Assembly: GCA_035540915.1 (NCBI GenBank) | Contig: DATLFQ010000237.1 | Location: 1-20,975 of the forward strand | Length of the DNA stretch: 20,975 nucleotides | Direction of reading: 5' to 3' | Origin: DATLFQ01 sp035540915 | GTDB lineage: Bacteria; Actinomycetota; Acidimicrobiia; Acidimicrobiales; GCA-2861595 | In this document: positions 1-5,813 of the stretch, one piece after another | How the letters are laid out: each line of letters starts with the position of its first letter | How positions within the stretch are numbered: position 1 is the first letter of the stretch | The notes under the pieces: generated by a model | Databases searched by the model: none | The model's input: the letters and a program-made list of their open reading frames with translations, nothing else | What the model was told of the DNA's origin: nothing | Translations under genes and position numbers: made by a program

Positions 1-615
1 GATGGCGCTGGGCCCCCACGCCTTGAGGGCCGCCTTGTGCCGGGGGCAGGGGTAGCCCTTGTTGCGGTCGAAGTCGTACCCGGGGAAGTGCTCGGCCTCC
101 GCCCGCATGATCCGGTCGCGGACCACCTTGGCCAGCACGGAGGCGGCGGCAATCGACAGGCAGGTGGCGTCCCCCTTCACGATGCGGGCCGTCACGGCCG
201 GCCCGCGCCCGACGAAGTCCCAGCGGCCGTCGATCAGCACCCGGTCGGGCTCCAGGCCGAGCCCCGCGATGGCCCGGCCGGCAGCCAGCTTCTGGGCGGC
301 CGACATGCCCAGGCCGTCGCACTCCTCCTGGCTGGCGTGGCCCACGGCCCACGCCCGGCACCAGCCGGCCACCTTGTCGAACAGCGCCTCGCGCTCGGGC
401 TCGGTCAGCATCTTGGAGTCCCGGACCCGGTAGACGCGGCGGTCGCGCGGCAGCACCGCAGCGCCGACGCTGATCGGGCCGGCCCAGGCGCCGCGGCCCA
501 CCTCGTCCACGCCCACCACCACGTCGTGGCCGTCGTCCCACAGTGCCCGCTCCCGGGCCAGGCTGGGCGCCCGCGGCCGCAGGGCGGGCCGCAGGACCGA
601 TCCGGTGGTCCCCAT
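1..615 (-). CDS. rnhB: Ribonuclease HII (3' end outside window)
   Basis: RNase HII cleaves the RNA strand of RNA-DNA hybrids and starts removal of misincorporated ribonucleotides from the chromosome; it acts in the cytoplasm. The 205 visible codons show the family signature VGVDEVGRG (residues 34-42, acidic pair D37/E38), LIDG (D129), and KGDATCLSIAAASVLAKVVRD-type sequence from K147, where D149 completes the DEDD active site. The C-terminal tail lies beyond the left edge, so the gene is partial only because of the window. ATG at 615 is chosen because a TAGGTT -10 box lies 8 nt upstream and leaves no room for a ribosome binding site. It is divergent from mgsA. The family assignment is firm. 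Confidence 0.95.
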   Translation of the reverse strand, partial: MGTTGSVLRPALRPRAPSLARERALWDDGHDVVVGVDEVGRGAWAGPISVGAAVLPRDRRVYRVRDSKMLTEPEREALFDKVAGWCRAWAVGHASQEECDGLGMSAAQKLAAGRAIAGLGLEPDRVLIDGRWDFVGRGPAVTARIVKGDATCLSIAAASVLAKVVRDRIMRAEAEHFPGYDFDRNKGYPCPRHKAALKAWGPSAI

Positions 616-623
616 CTCGGCGA

Positions 624-629
624 AACCTA
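624..629 (-). promoter_or_regulatory. -10 box of a leaderless rnhB promoter
   Basis: On the minus strand TAGGTT is followed by 8 nt and then ATG. The TANNNT pattern at this distance predicts a transcript starting at or next to the start codon. No clear -35 element is seen. Confidence 0.5.
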
Positions 630-712
630 CCGGGCGGACCGGCGGGCCGGGGCGACACCGGGGCTTTACCGGGCGTTGACCGGGCCGTCGAGAGCCGGAA
701 ACGGCATCCCTG

Positions 713-718
713 TACCGT
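713..718 (+). promoter_or_regulatory. -10 box of the mgsA promoter
   Basis: TACCGT lies 6 nt before GTG 725 and 3 nt before ATG 722. By the spacing seen at other genes here, transcription would begin at about 725, favouring the GTG as start. No convincing -35 is present at 17-nt spacing. Confidence 0.45.
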
Positions 719-721
719 CCG

Positions 722-1195
722 ATGGTGACGACCTCGAGCATCTCGCCGGACGCGCTCCGGCACCCGCGCAAACGCATCGCGCTGATCGCCCACGACAACA
801 AGAAGCTCGACCTGGCGGAATGGGCGAGGTTCAACCGGGAGGTCCTCACCGCCCACGACCTGGTGGCGACCGGCACCACCGGCCTGATCCTGGCCGAGCA
901 GCTCGACTGGCCGGTGGAGCGAGTGCGCAGCGGCCCGCTGGGAGGCGACCAGCAGATCGGCGCCATGATCGCCGAGGGCCGCATCGACCTCTTGGTGTTC
1001 TTCGCCGATCCTCTGCAGCCGATGCCGCACGACCCCGACGTCAAGGCGCTGCTGCGCCTGGCCATGGTCTGGAACATCCCCGTCGCGTGCAACCGGGCGT
1101 CGGCGGACTACCTGGTGTCGTCCAGCTTGATGTCGGGCACCTACGAGCCGTTCCGGCCCTCCTACCACGACGTCGCAGGCGTCCTGGCCTCCTGA
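722..1195 (+). CDS. mgsA: Methylglyoxal synthase
   Basis: It converts dihydroxyacetone phosphate to methylglyoxal and phosphate, a cytoplasmic bypass of lower glycolysis that relieves phosphosugar stress. From ATG 722 the protein has 157 residues, typical of the family. Visible motifs are IAHDNKK (H24, D25), the phosphate-binding TGTTG (50-54), GPLGGDQQIG (D76) and FFADPLQPMPHDPDVKAL (D96, D106). H24, D76 and D106 sit at a constant offset of five from the Escherichia coli residues H19, D71 and D101. A TACCGT box 6 nt before GTG 725 suggests that GTG 725, one codon downstream, may be the true leaderless start. The 3' end faces the phosphoesterase gene, with three bases between stop codons. A Kht-type K+/H+ antiporter lies about 2 kb downstream. 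Confidence 0.95.
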   Translation: MVTTSSISPDALRHPRKRIALIAHDNKKLDLAEWARFNREVLTAHDLVATGTTGLILAEQLDWPVERVRSGPLGGDQQIGAMIAEGRIDLLVFFADPLQPMPHDPDVKALLRLAMVWNIPVACNRASADYLVSSSLMSGTYEPFRPSYHDVAGVLAS

Positions 1196-1198
1196 GGG

Positions 1199-1687
1199 TC
1201 AGTCCACCACTGCTATCTCGGCCTGCACGCCGCCCGGCCCGATCTCCAGGAGACCCAGGGTGCGATGGGGCTGCGCGCGCCGCTGGGTCGGCGAGCCTGG
1301 GTTGAGCAGCAGCTGGCCGCCCAGGCCGGGTCGGTTCCAGGGAACGTGGCTGTGGCCGAAGACGACCACCCGGGCACCCGGGAAACGCCGCTGCATCCGC
1401 GCCTCGCGCCCGGCGCGAGGGCCGCTGTCGTGCACCATCGCCACCGGTACGCCGTCCAGATCGACGACGAGCGTCTCGGGCAGCTGCCCGGCCAGGGCGG
1501 CGTCGTTGTTGCCCAGCACCGCGTGCACCGGCGCCACCGACCGCAGCTCCTCGAGGAACGCCGCGCCCACCACGTCGCCGGCGTGGAGGATGACGTCCGC
1601 CGCCCTCACGTGCTCCCACGCCGCGGCGCCGAGGCCCGAGGTCGAGCCGTCCCGGATGTGGGTGTCGGCCAGGACGACGACCCGCAC
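1199..1687 (-). CDS. YfcE/MJ0936-type metallophosphoesterase
   Basis: A 162-residue calcineurin-like phosphoesterase of the small single-domain class; members hydrolyse phosphodiester or phosphomonoester bonds with a dinuclear metal centre. The full metal-ligand series is visible: DTH (D8, H10), GD (37-38), GNND (59-62), H86, and GHSH (111-114), followed by the NPGSP motif typical of YfcE proteins. The GTG start at 1687 is preceded on its strand by a strong GGAGGAGG site. It begins 27 bp after the selD stop and is probably co-transcribed with selD, which may be chance pairing because no selenium role is known for this family. The physiological substrate cannot be told from sequence. Confidence 0.9.
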   Translation of the reverse strand: MRVVVLADTHIRDGSTSGLGAAAWEHVRAADVILHAGDVVGAAFLEELRSVAPVHAVLGNNDAALAGQLPETLVVDLDGVPVAMVHDSGPRAGREARMQRRFPGARVVVFGHSHVPWNRPGLGGQLLLNPGSPTQRRAQPHRTLGLLEIGPGGVQAEIAVVD

Positions 1688-1714
1688 GCCGCCACCTCCT
1701 CCGGCGGCGGGCCG

Positions 1715-2737
1715 CTAGGCCAGCTCGACCCCGGCCGGGCCGTCGGCCACCTCGCCGATGACCACGAACGCCGCCTCACCGTCGAGCTGCGCGACCGCTG
1801 CCGGGTCGACGGCGGCGAGCAGCCCACCCGAGGTCTGCGGGTCGTAGCAGAGCGCCTCGATGGCGGCCGGCGCCGAGGACGACACCCGGCCCTCCAGGTG
1901 GGCCCGGTTCCGGGGGTCGCCGCCGGTGCGGACGCCGGCCTCGGCCGCGGCCAGCGCGCCGTCGTAGAACGGCAGGGCACCGGCGTCGAGCCGCAGGCGC
2001 GTCTCGGACCGCTCGGCCATCTCCCAGGCGTGGCCGAAGAGCCCGAAGCCGGTGACGTCGGTGACGGCGTGCGCCGCACCGTCGCCCAGGGCGGAGAGCG
2101 CTTCCGCCGCGCCCCGGTTCAACGACCGCATCCAGGTGACGGCGGCCGCCTTGTCACCGGGCGTGCCGCCGGCCAGGACCACGCCGGAGCCGAGCGGCTT
2201 GGAGAGCATCAGCACGTCGCCGGGCCGGGCGCCGGCCTTGGTCCACACCCGGTCGGGGTGGACGAGGCCCTGCACGGCCAGACCGAAGATCGGCTCCTCG
2301 GAGCGGATGGTGTGCCCGCCGGCGACCACGCCCCCGGCGGCGGCGACGACCTCGCCGGCCGCAGCCAGGATGGCGCCGACCGCCTCGATCGGGAGCCGCT
2401 CGGGGAAGGCCGAGATGTTGAGGGCCAGCACGACTCGGGCGCCCATGGCGAACACGTCGCTGCAGGCGTTGGCGGCGGCGATCGCGCCGAAGTCGGCCGG
2501 GTCGTCGACCAGGGGCGGGAAGAAGTCGGTGGTCGAGACCAGGGCCAGGTCGTCGGTGAGGCGCAGCACGGCCGCGTCGTCGAAAGGGGCCAGCCCCACC
2601 AGCAGCTCGACCGACCCGGCCGCCAGTTCACGGACCAGCGCGTTCAGGGGCGCCGCGCCCCACTTGGCTGCGCACCCGCCGCACGACGTCCACTCGGTCA
2701 GCTTCACGTCGGTCATGGTCATGGGGCCCGTGGTCAT
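1715..2737 (-). CDS. selD: Selenide, water dikinase (selenophosphate synthetase)
   Basis: SelD makes selenophosphate from selenide and ATP, the selenium donor for selenocysteine, 2-selenouridine in tRNA, or selenium cofactors of some molybdenum hydroxylases. The 340-residue length is normal. The N-terminal active-site segment reads SCGGCAAK, with C22 in the place of the catalytic Cys/Sec and K25 as the essential lysine; it is encoded as cysteine, not selenocysteine. Further family features are STTDFFPPLVDDPADFG-type sequence, AANACSDVFAMGA, GGHTI, and VTDVTGFGLFGHAWEMA. ATG 2737 fits a TAGGCT box 7 nt upstream; M6 and M8 are alternatives. No selA, selB, selU (ybbB) or tRNA-Sec was found in the window, so the selenium use is open. 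It leads into the phosphoesterase gene. Confidence 0.95.
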   Translation of the reverse strand: MTTGPMTMTDVKLTEWTSCGGCAAKWGAAPLNALVRELAAGSVELLVGLAPFDDAAVLRLTDDLALVSTTDFFPPLVDDPADFGAIAAANACSDVFAMGARVVLALNISAFPERLPIEAVGAILAAAGEVVAAAGGVVAGGHTIRSEEPIFGLAVQGLVHPDRVWTKAGARPGDVLMLSKPLGSGVVLAGGTPGDKAAAVTWMRSLNRGAAEALSALGDGAAHAVTDVTGFGLFGHAWEMAERSETRLRLDAGALPFYDGALAAAEAGVRTGGDPRNRAHLEGRVSSSAPAAIEALCYDPQTSGGLLAAVDPAAVAQLDGEAAFVVIGEVADGPAGVELA

Positions 2738-2744
2738 GGCCGCC

Positions 2745-2750
2745 AGCCTA
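2745..2750 (-). promoter_or_regulatory. -10 box of a leaderless selD promoter
   Basis: On the minus strand TAGGCT is followed by 7 nt and then the selD ATG. The spacing leaves no room for a ribosome binding site, as expected of a leaderless mRNA. Confidence 0.5.
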
Positions 2751-2856
2751 CGGCCGGGCGGCGCCTACGCTTCGGGGGTCGTCGGGACCGGGAACGCCGC
2801 GACCCGTCGCGCCTCGGCCTTCGCCAGGCCCGGCCACCGCGGCTCGCCGGTACGCG

Positions 2857-2895
2857 GCGCCCGGTTCCGGCAGAACCGGGTCCCGCCCCGGGCGC
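2857..2895. repeat. Nested inverted repeat upstream of cutA
   Basis: Two overlapping palindromes are readable. CCCGGTTC (2860-2867) and GAACCGGG (2873-2880) form a perfect 8-bp stem with a 5-nt loop, and GCGCCCGG (2857-2864) can instead pair with CCGGGCGC (2888-2895). The element lies in the 222-bp divergent gap between selD and cutA, just upstream of a TACGAT box. It may be an operator or simply GC-rich secondary structure. No tRNA fold was recognised in the gap. Confidence 0.4.
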
Positions 2896-2921
2896 ACCGC
2901 GGCGCCCGAGGCGGCGAACCC

Positions 2922-2927
2922 TACGAT
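2922..2927 (+). promoter_or_regulatory. Possible -10 box for the cutA operon
   Basis: TACGAT lies 32 nt before the cutA GTG, so a transcript from about 2934 would have a short leader holding the GGAGGAG site at 2951. No clear -35 hexamer is visible. Confidence 0.35.
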
Positions 2928-2959
2928 GCCGCGGAGGCCGAGCCGATCGAGGAGGAGCA

Positions 2960-3388
2960 GTGGCCGAGCCGGCGATCATCCAGATCACCACCGCCACCGG
3001 CTCCTTCGGGGAGGCCGACGCCCTGGCCGCGCTGCTCCTCGACCGGCGCCTGGCCGCGTGCGTGCAGGTGGCCGGGCCCGTCCGGAGCCGCTACTGGTGG
3101 CAGGGTGCGCAAGAGTCGGCGACGGAGTGGCTCTGCGTCGTGAAGACCACGGCCGAACTGGCCGACGGCGCCATCGCCGCCATCGCGGCGGCGCACAGCT
3201 ACGAGGTCCCGGAGGTCGTGGCCACGCCGGTGGTCGCCGGGCACCCGGCCTACCTCGCCTGGGTCGCCGCCCAGGCGACGGGGGAACCTGCGTCCCTCTC
3301 GCCGATGACCCCCACCCACGACACCCTCACAGACGACACCTCCACAGACGACACCTCCACAGACGATGCCTCCCGGGAGACCTCATGA
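2960..3388 (+). CDS. cutA: CutA-family divalent-ion tolerance protein with repeat tail
   Basis: CutA proteins are small, very stable cytoplasmic trimers of ferredoxin-like fold, originally linked to copper tolerance; their molecular role is still debated. The core (residues 1 to about 107) shows the family pattern: TTATGSFGEADALAALLLDRRLAACVQV, then SRYWWQG, a central EWLCVVKTT strand, and HSYEVPEVVATPV. GTG 2960 is chosen because GAGGAGGAG stands just upstream and the fold begins immediately. The last 30 or so residues are not part of the fold: they are acidic and Thr/Ser-rich, with TDDTS-like units encoded by an exact 15-bp DNA repeat. The stop overlaps the next start in ATGA, so it is translationally coupled to the KhtT-like gene. 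Confidence 0.9.
   Translation: MAEPAIIQITTATGSFGEADALAALLLDRRLAACVQVAGPVRSRYWWQGAQESATEWLCVVKTTAELADGAIAAIAAAHSYEVPEVVATPVVAGHPAYLAWVAAQATGEPASLSPMTPTHDTLTDDTSTDDTSTDDASRETS
3329..3373 (+). repeat. 15-bp tandem repeat in the cutA 3' end
   Basis: Three head-to-tail copies of ACAGACGACACCTCC lie at 3329-3343, 3344-3358 and 3359-3373. The first two are identical and the third differs at two positions. They encode repeated T-D-D-T/A-S residues at the CutA C-terminus. Near-identity at the DNA level suggests recent slippage. Confidence 0.85.
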
Positions 3389-3924
3389 CTACGCAGCCCC
3401 GCCGCCCGCCGCTGTCGCCGTCCGACGTCGCCGAGCAGAGCCTGCCCGGCATCGGGCAACGCTACGAGCTGCACTGCGCCGAAGGCGGGCCGGTCGTCGT
3501 CGTCATCCACCACTCGGGCCGGCGCGACCTGTACCTCATGGACGAGCAGGGTGACGACACGGCGGCCGCAATCACCCTCAGCGACTCCCAGGCCCGGACC
3601 CTCGGCGCCATCCTCGGCGGGGCGTACTTCAAGCCGGCGGTCGTCGAGGAGATCGAGGCGGTGGTGGGCGGCCTGGTCATCGACTGGGTGACGCTGCACG
3701 ACGACTCGCCGGGCACCGGCCGCACCATCGCCGACCTGGAGATCCGACGCCGCACCCGGATGACGGTGGCGGCCGTGCTCCGCGACCACGTCCCGCTCGT
3801 GGCGCCCGAGCCCACCGAGGTGCTCTGTGCCGGCGACCGGCTGGTCGTCCTGGGCCGCCAGGAGGACCTGCCGGGCTTCATCCGCCACGTCGTCGAACCC
3901 GGCGGTCGGTCCAGCGGTGGGTGA
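3385..3924 (+). CDS. KhtT-like regulatory subunit of a cation/proton antiporter (TrkA-C domain)
   Basis: This 179-residue cytoplasmic protein should gate the antiporter encoded next to it. The N-terminal part carries the KhtT-type sequence LPGIGQRYEL and a short beta-rich segment (VVVVIHHSGRRDLYLMD); the C-terminal part from about residue 85 to 172 is a TrkA-C (RCK_C) domain with GRTIADLEIRRRTRMTVAAVLRD and CAGDRLVVLGRQEDLPGF. Bacillus subtilis KhtT binds c-di-AMP through this domain; whether this one does is inference. The start overlaps the cutA stop (ATGA) and the stop overlaps the antiporter start by 8 bp. This tight coupling supports a two-subunit transporter. Confidence 0.88.
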   Translation: MTTQPRRPPLSPSDVAEQSLPGIGQRYELHCAEGGPVVVVIHHSGRRDLYLMDEQGDDTAAAITLSDSQARTLGAILGGAYFKPAVVEEIEAVVGGLVIDWVTLHDDSPGTGRTIADLEIRRRTRMTVAAVLRDHVPLVAPEPTEVLCAGDRLVVLGRQEDLPGFIRHVVEPGGRSSGG

Positions 3925-5098
3925 AGAGCTGGTCGCCCTCGGCGGCGCCTTCCTGGCCGCCGGCTTCCTGGCCCGGCTGGGGCGGCGGGTCGGGCTGCCG
4001 ACCATCCCGTTCTTCATGGTGGCCGGCTTCGTCTTCGGGCCGAACACGCCCGGCCTCGCGCTGGTCGAGCACCCCGAGGACCTGGAGCTGCTGGCCGCCC
4101 TGGGACTGATCATGCTGCTGTTCCACCTCGGCCTGGAGTTCTCCCTCAACGACCTCCTGGCCGGGGGCCGCAAGCTGGTGCTGATCGGCGGCATCTACCT
4201 GGTGCTCAACGTCGGCGGCGGCCTGGTGTTCGGGCTGGCGCTGGGCTGGGGGAACCGGGAGGCGCTGGTCGTGGCCGGTGCGGTGGGCATCTCCTCGTCG
4301 GCCATCGTCACCAAGTTGCTCATCGAGCTGCGGCGCCTGGCCAACGTGGAGACCCGGCTCATCCTCGGCATCATCGTGGTGGAGGACATCTTCCTGGCCC
4401 TCTATCTGGCCTTCCTGCAGCCGGTGATCGGCGGTGCCGAGGGCTTCGCAGAGGAGGCGGCGCAGTTCGCGGCGGCCATCGCATTCCTGCTGGCGCTCGC
4501 CGCGGTGGCCCGCTGGGGGGCCCAGCCGGTCGGCCGGCTGATCACCACCGCCGACAACGAGCTGCTGACCATCTGCTTCCTGGGCCTCGCCGTGCTGGTC
4601 GCCGGCCTGGCCGAGCAGATCGGCGTCTCGGCCGCCATCGGCGCCTTCATGGTCGGGCTGATCCTGGCCGAGAGCGCGGCCGCCCCTCGGATCGAGCAGC
4701 TGGTGCTGCCCCTGCGGGATGCCTTCGCTGCGGTCTTCTTCTTCGCCTTCGGCCTCACCATCGACCCCGACGACGTCGGTGCCGTGGCCGGCGCCGTGGC
4801 CGCCGCCGTCGTGCTCTCCCTCGTGCTCAACATGGTCGCCGGTCTGATCGCCGCCCGGCTCAACGGCTTCGGCCGGCGCGCCGCCGCCAACGTGGGCCTC
4901 ACCATCCTGGGACGCGGCGAGTTCTCGTTGATTCTCGCCACCTTGGCCATCGGCGCCGGCCTGGACGAGCGCATCGGCCCGTTCGTCGCGCTGTACGTCC
5001 TGGTGCTGGCCGTCGTCGGCCCGCTCCTGGCCGCCCGATCGCGACTCGTCGCCGACCGGCTGCCCGGCTGGCTGTTCCCCGCCCGGATCGGACCGTGA
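3917..5098 (+). CDS. CPA2-family K+(Na+)/H+ antiporter, KhtU/KefB-like
   Basis: An inner-membrane cation/proton antiporter of about 393 residues with roughly 11-12 hydrophobic segments and no C-terminal RCK-N domain, as in KhtU, whose regulatory domain is a separate protein (here the preceding gene). Diagnostic sequence includes RLGLPTIPFFMVAGFVFGPNTPG-type text near the N-terminus, LGLIMLLFHLGLEFSL, AVGISSSAIVTKLLIE, and the late RRAAANVGLTILGRGEFSLILA. GTG 3917 is chosen because the hydrophobic first helix starts directly after it and it overlaps the upstream stop by 8 bp; a further upstream start would read through the KhtT gene. Substrate ion (K+ or Na+) is inferred from the KhtT partner, not seen. 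Confidence 0.9.
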   Translation: MGEELVALGGAFLAAGFLARLGRRVGLPTIPFFMVAGFVFGPNTPGLALVEHPEDLELLAALGLIMLLFHLGLEFSLNDLLAGGRKLVLIGGIYLVLNVGGGLVFGLALGWGNREALVVAGAVGISSSAIVTKLLIELRRLANVETRLILGIIVVEDIFLALYLAFLQPVIGGAEGFAEEAAQFAAAIAFLLALAAVARWGAQPVGRLITTADNELLTICFLGLAVLVAGLAEQIGVSAAIGAFMVGLILAESAAAPRIEQLVLPLRDAFAAVFFFAFGLTIDPDDVGAVAGAVAAAVVLSLVLNMVAGLIAARLNGFGRRAAANVGLTILGRGEFSLILATLAIGAGLDERIGPFVALYVLVLAVVGPLLAARSRLVADRLPGWLFPARIGP

Positions 5099-5155
5099 TG
5101 GGCCCGGCGCTCCCCGCACGCCCGCGGCCATCCCGCGTGTGACGATGGAGGCGCC

Positions 5156-5584
5156 ATGTCCGCCCTGATGACCGAACCGCACCGGTTCCGCCTCCCGGTC
5201 ACGCCCGGCGTCGTCGATGCCGTGCGCCTGGCGCTGGCACTCCTGGTCATGGTGGCGCTGACCGCCCCGGCGCTGCGGGTGCCGGCCCGCGTCGATCAGC
5301 TCACCGTGGGAAACCCGCACGGCTGGGACGTCACGGTCGACCTGGTGGACCTCGACGGCCGGCCCCGGCTGCGGCTGGGACCGGTCAACGCCGCGTCGAA
5401 CCAGACCTTCACCGAAGTCCTCGACCAGGGCACCGAGTGGGTGTTCCGCTTCTCCTCGGGCGGCCGGTCGGCCCAGGTCCACCGCGCCGGGCGCCAGCTG
5501 GCCAGCGAGCAGTGGCAGGTCATCGTGCCCGACTCCCTCGCCGCCGACCTACGGGCGGCCGGCGCGCCGCCCTCCGCTCCGTAG
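5156..5584 (+). CDS. Hypothetical protein with one N-terminal membrane anchor
   Basis: I do not recognise this 142-residue protein. Residues about 19-42 (VVDAVRLALALLVMVALTAPALRV) form one hydrophobic helix, followed by a probably extracytoplasmic beta-rich part with the sequence NPHGWDVTVDLVDLDG and a C-terminal VPDSLAADLRAAGAP tail. The charge distribution predicts N-terminus inside and the soluble part outside. A GGAGG site sits 6 nt before ATG 5156; M5 is an alternative start. It follows the antiporter by 57 bp on the same strand and could be the last gene of that operon, though no functional link is visible. Confidence 0.7.
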   Translation: MSALMTEPHRFRLPVTPGVVDAVRLALALLVMVALTAPALRVPARVDQLTVGNPHGWDVTVDLVDLDGRPRLRLGPVNAASNQTFTEVLDQGTEWVFRFSSGGRSAQVHRAGRQLASEQWQVIVPDSLAADLRAAGAPPSAP

Positions 5585-5588
5585 CGGC

Positions 5589-5699
5589 CTAGAGCAGCGC
5601 CGCCGCCATGGTGGCCACCGGGCTGCGCTCGCCCCGGGTGAGGGGGACGGCCCGAACGACCCGGCGGGTCAGGGCGGACGGCTGGCCGGCGCGCAGCAC
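5589..5699 (-). CDS. Possible 36-codon small ORF
   Basis: A short minus-strand frame from GTG 5699 to a stop at 5589 has strongly GC-biased third positions and encodes a basic, then Ala/Leu-rich peptide (VLRAGQPSALTRRVVRAVPL and on to MAAALL). A weak GGAAGA sequence lies upstream. It lies in the 229-bp gap between the membrane protein and the GH38 gene, which otherwise holds only the GH38 promoter. It may be a real small protein, a relic of a gene end, or chance; no homology is recognised. Confidence 0.2.
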   Translation of the reverse strand: MLRAGQPSALTRRVVRAVPLTRGERSPVATMAAALL

Positions 5700-5799
5700 G
5701 GCGAACTCGTTTCTTCCGCACCCGCCACGCCTGTGGCCGGGCCCGGGCGGCGGGGCGCCCGGGCGCGGTCCTGCCGGAGTCCGCCCCGCCTGACGCCCG

Positions 5800-5805
5800 T
5801 ACGCT
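5800..5805 (+). promoter_or_regulatory. -10 box of a leaderless GH38 promoter
   Basis: TACGCT is followed by 8 nt and GTG 5814. No purine-rich ribosome binding site stands before the GTG, which fits a leaderless transcript and supports this start choice. Confidence 0.5.
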
Positions 5806-5813
5806 CGGATCTC

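Noticed and set aside
676..681. TTGACC as -35 of mgsA
   Set aside because: It stands 31 nt from the TACCGT box, far beyond the 16-18 nt needed for a sigma-70 promoter.
2738..2959. A tRNA-Sec gene next to selD
   Set aside because: No CTTCAA-type anticodon loop, no 8-bp acceptor stem, and no CCA-end context on either strand; the palindromes do not make a cloverleaf.
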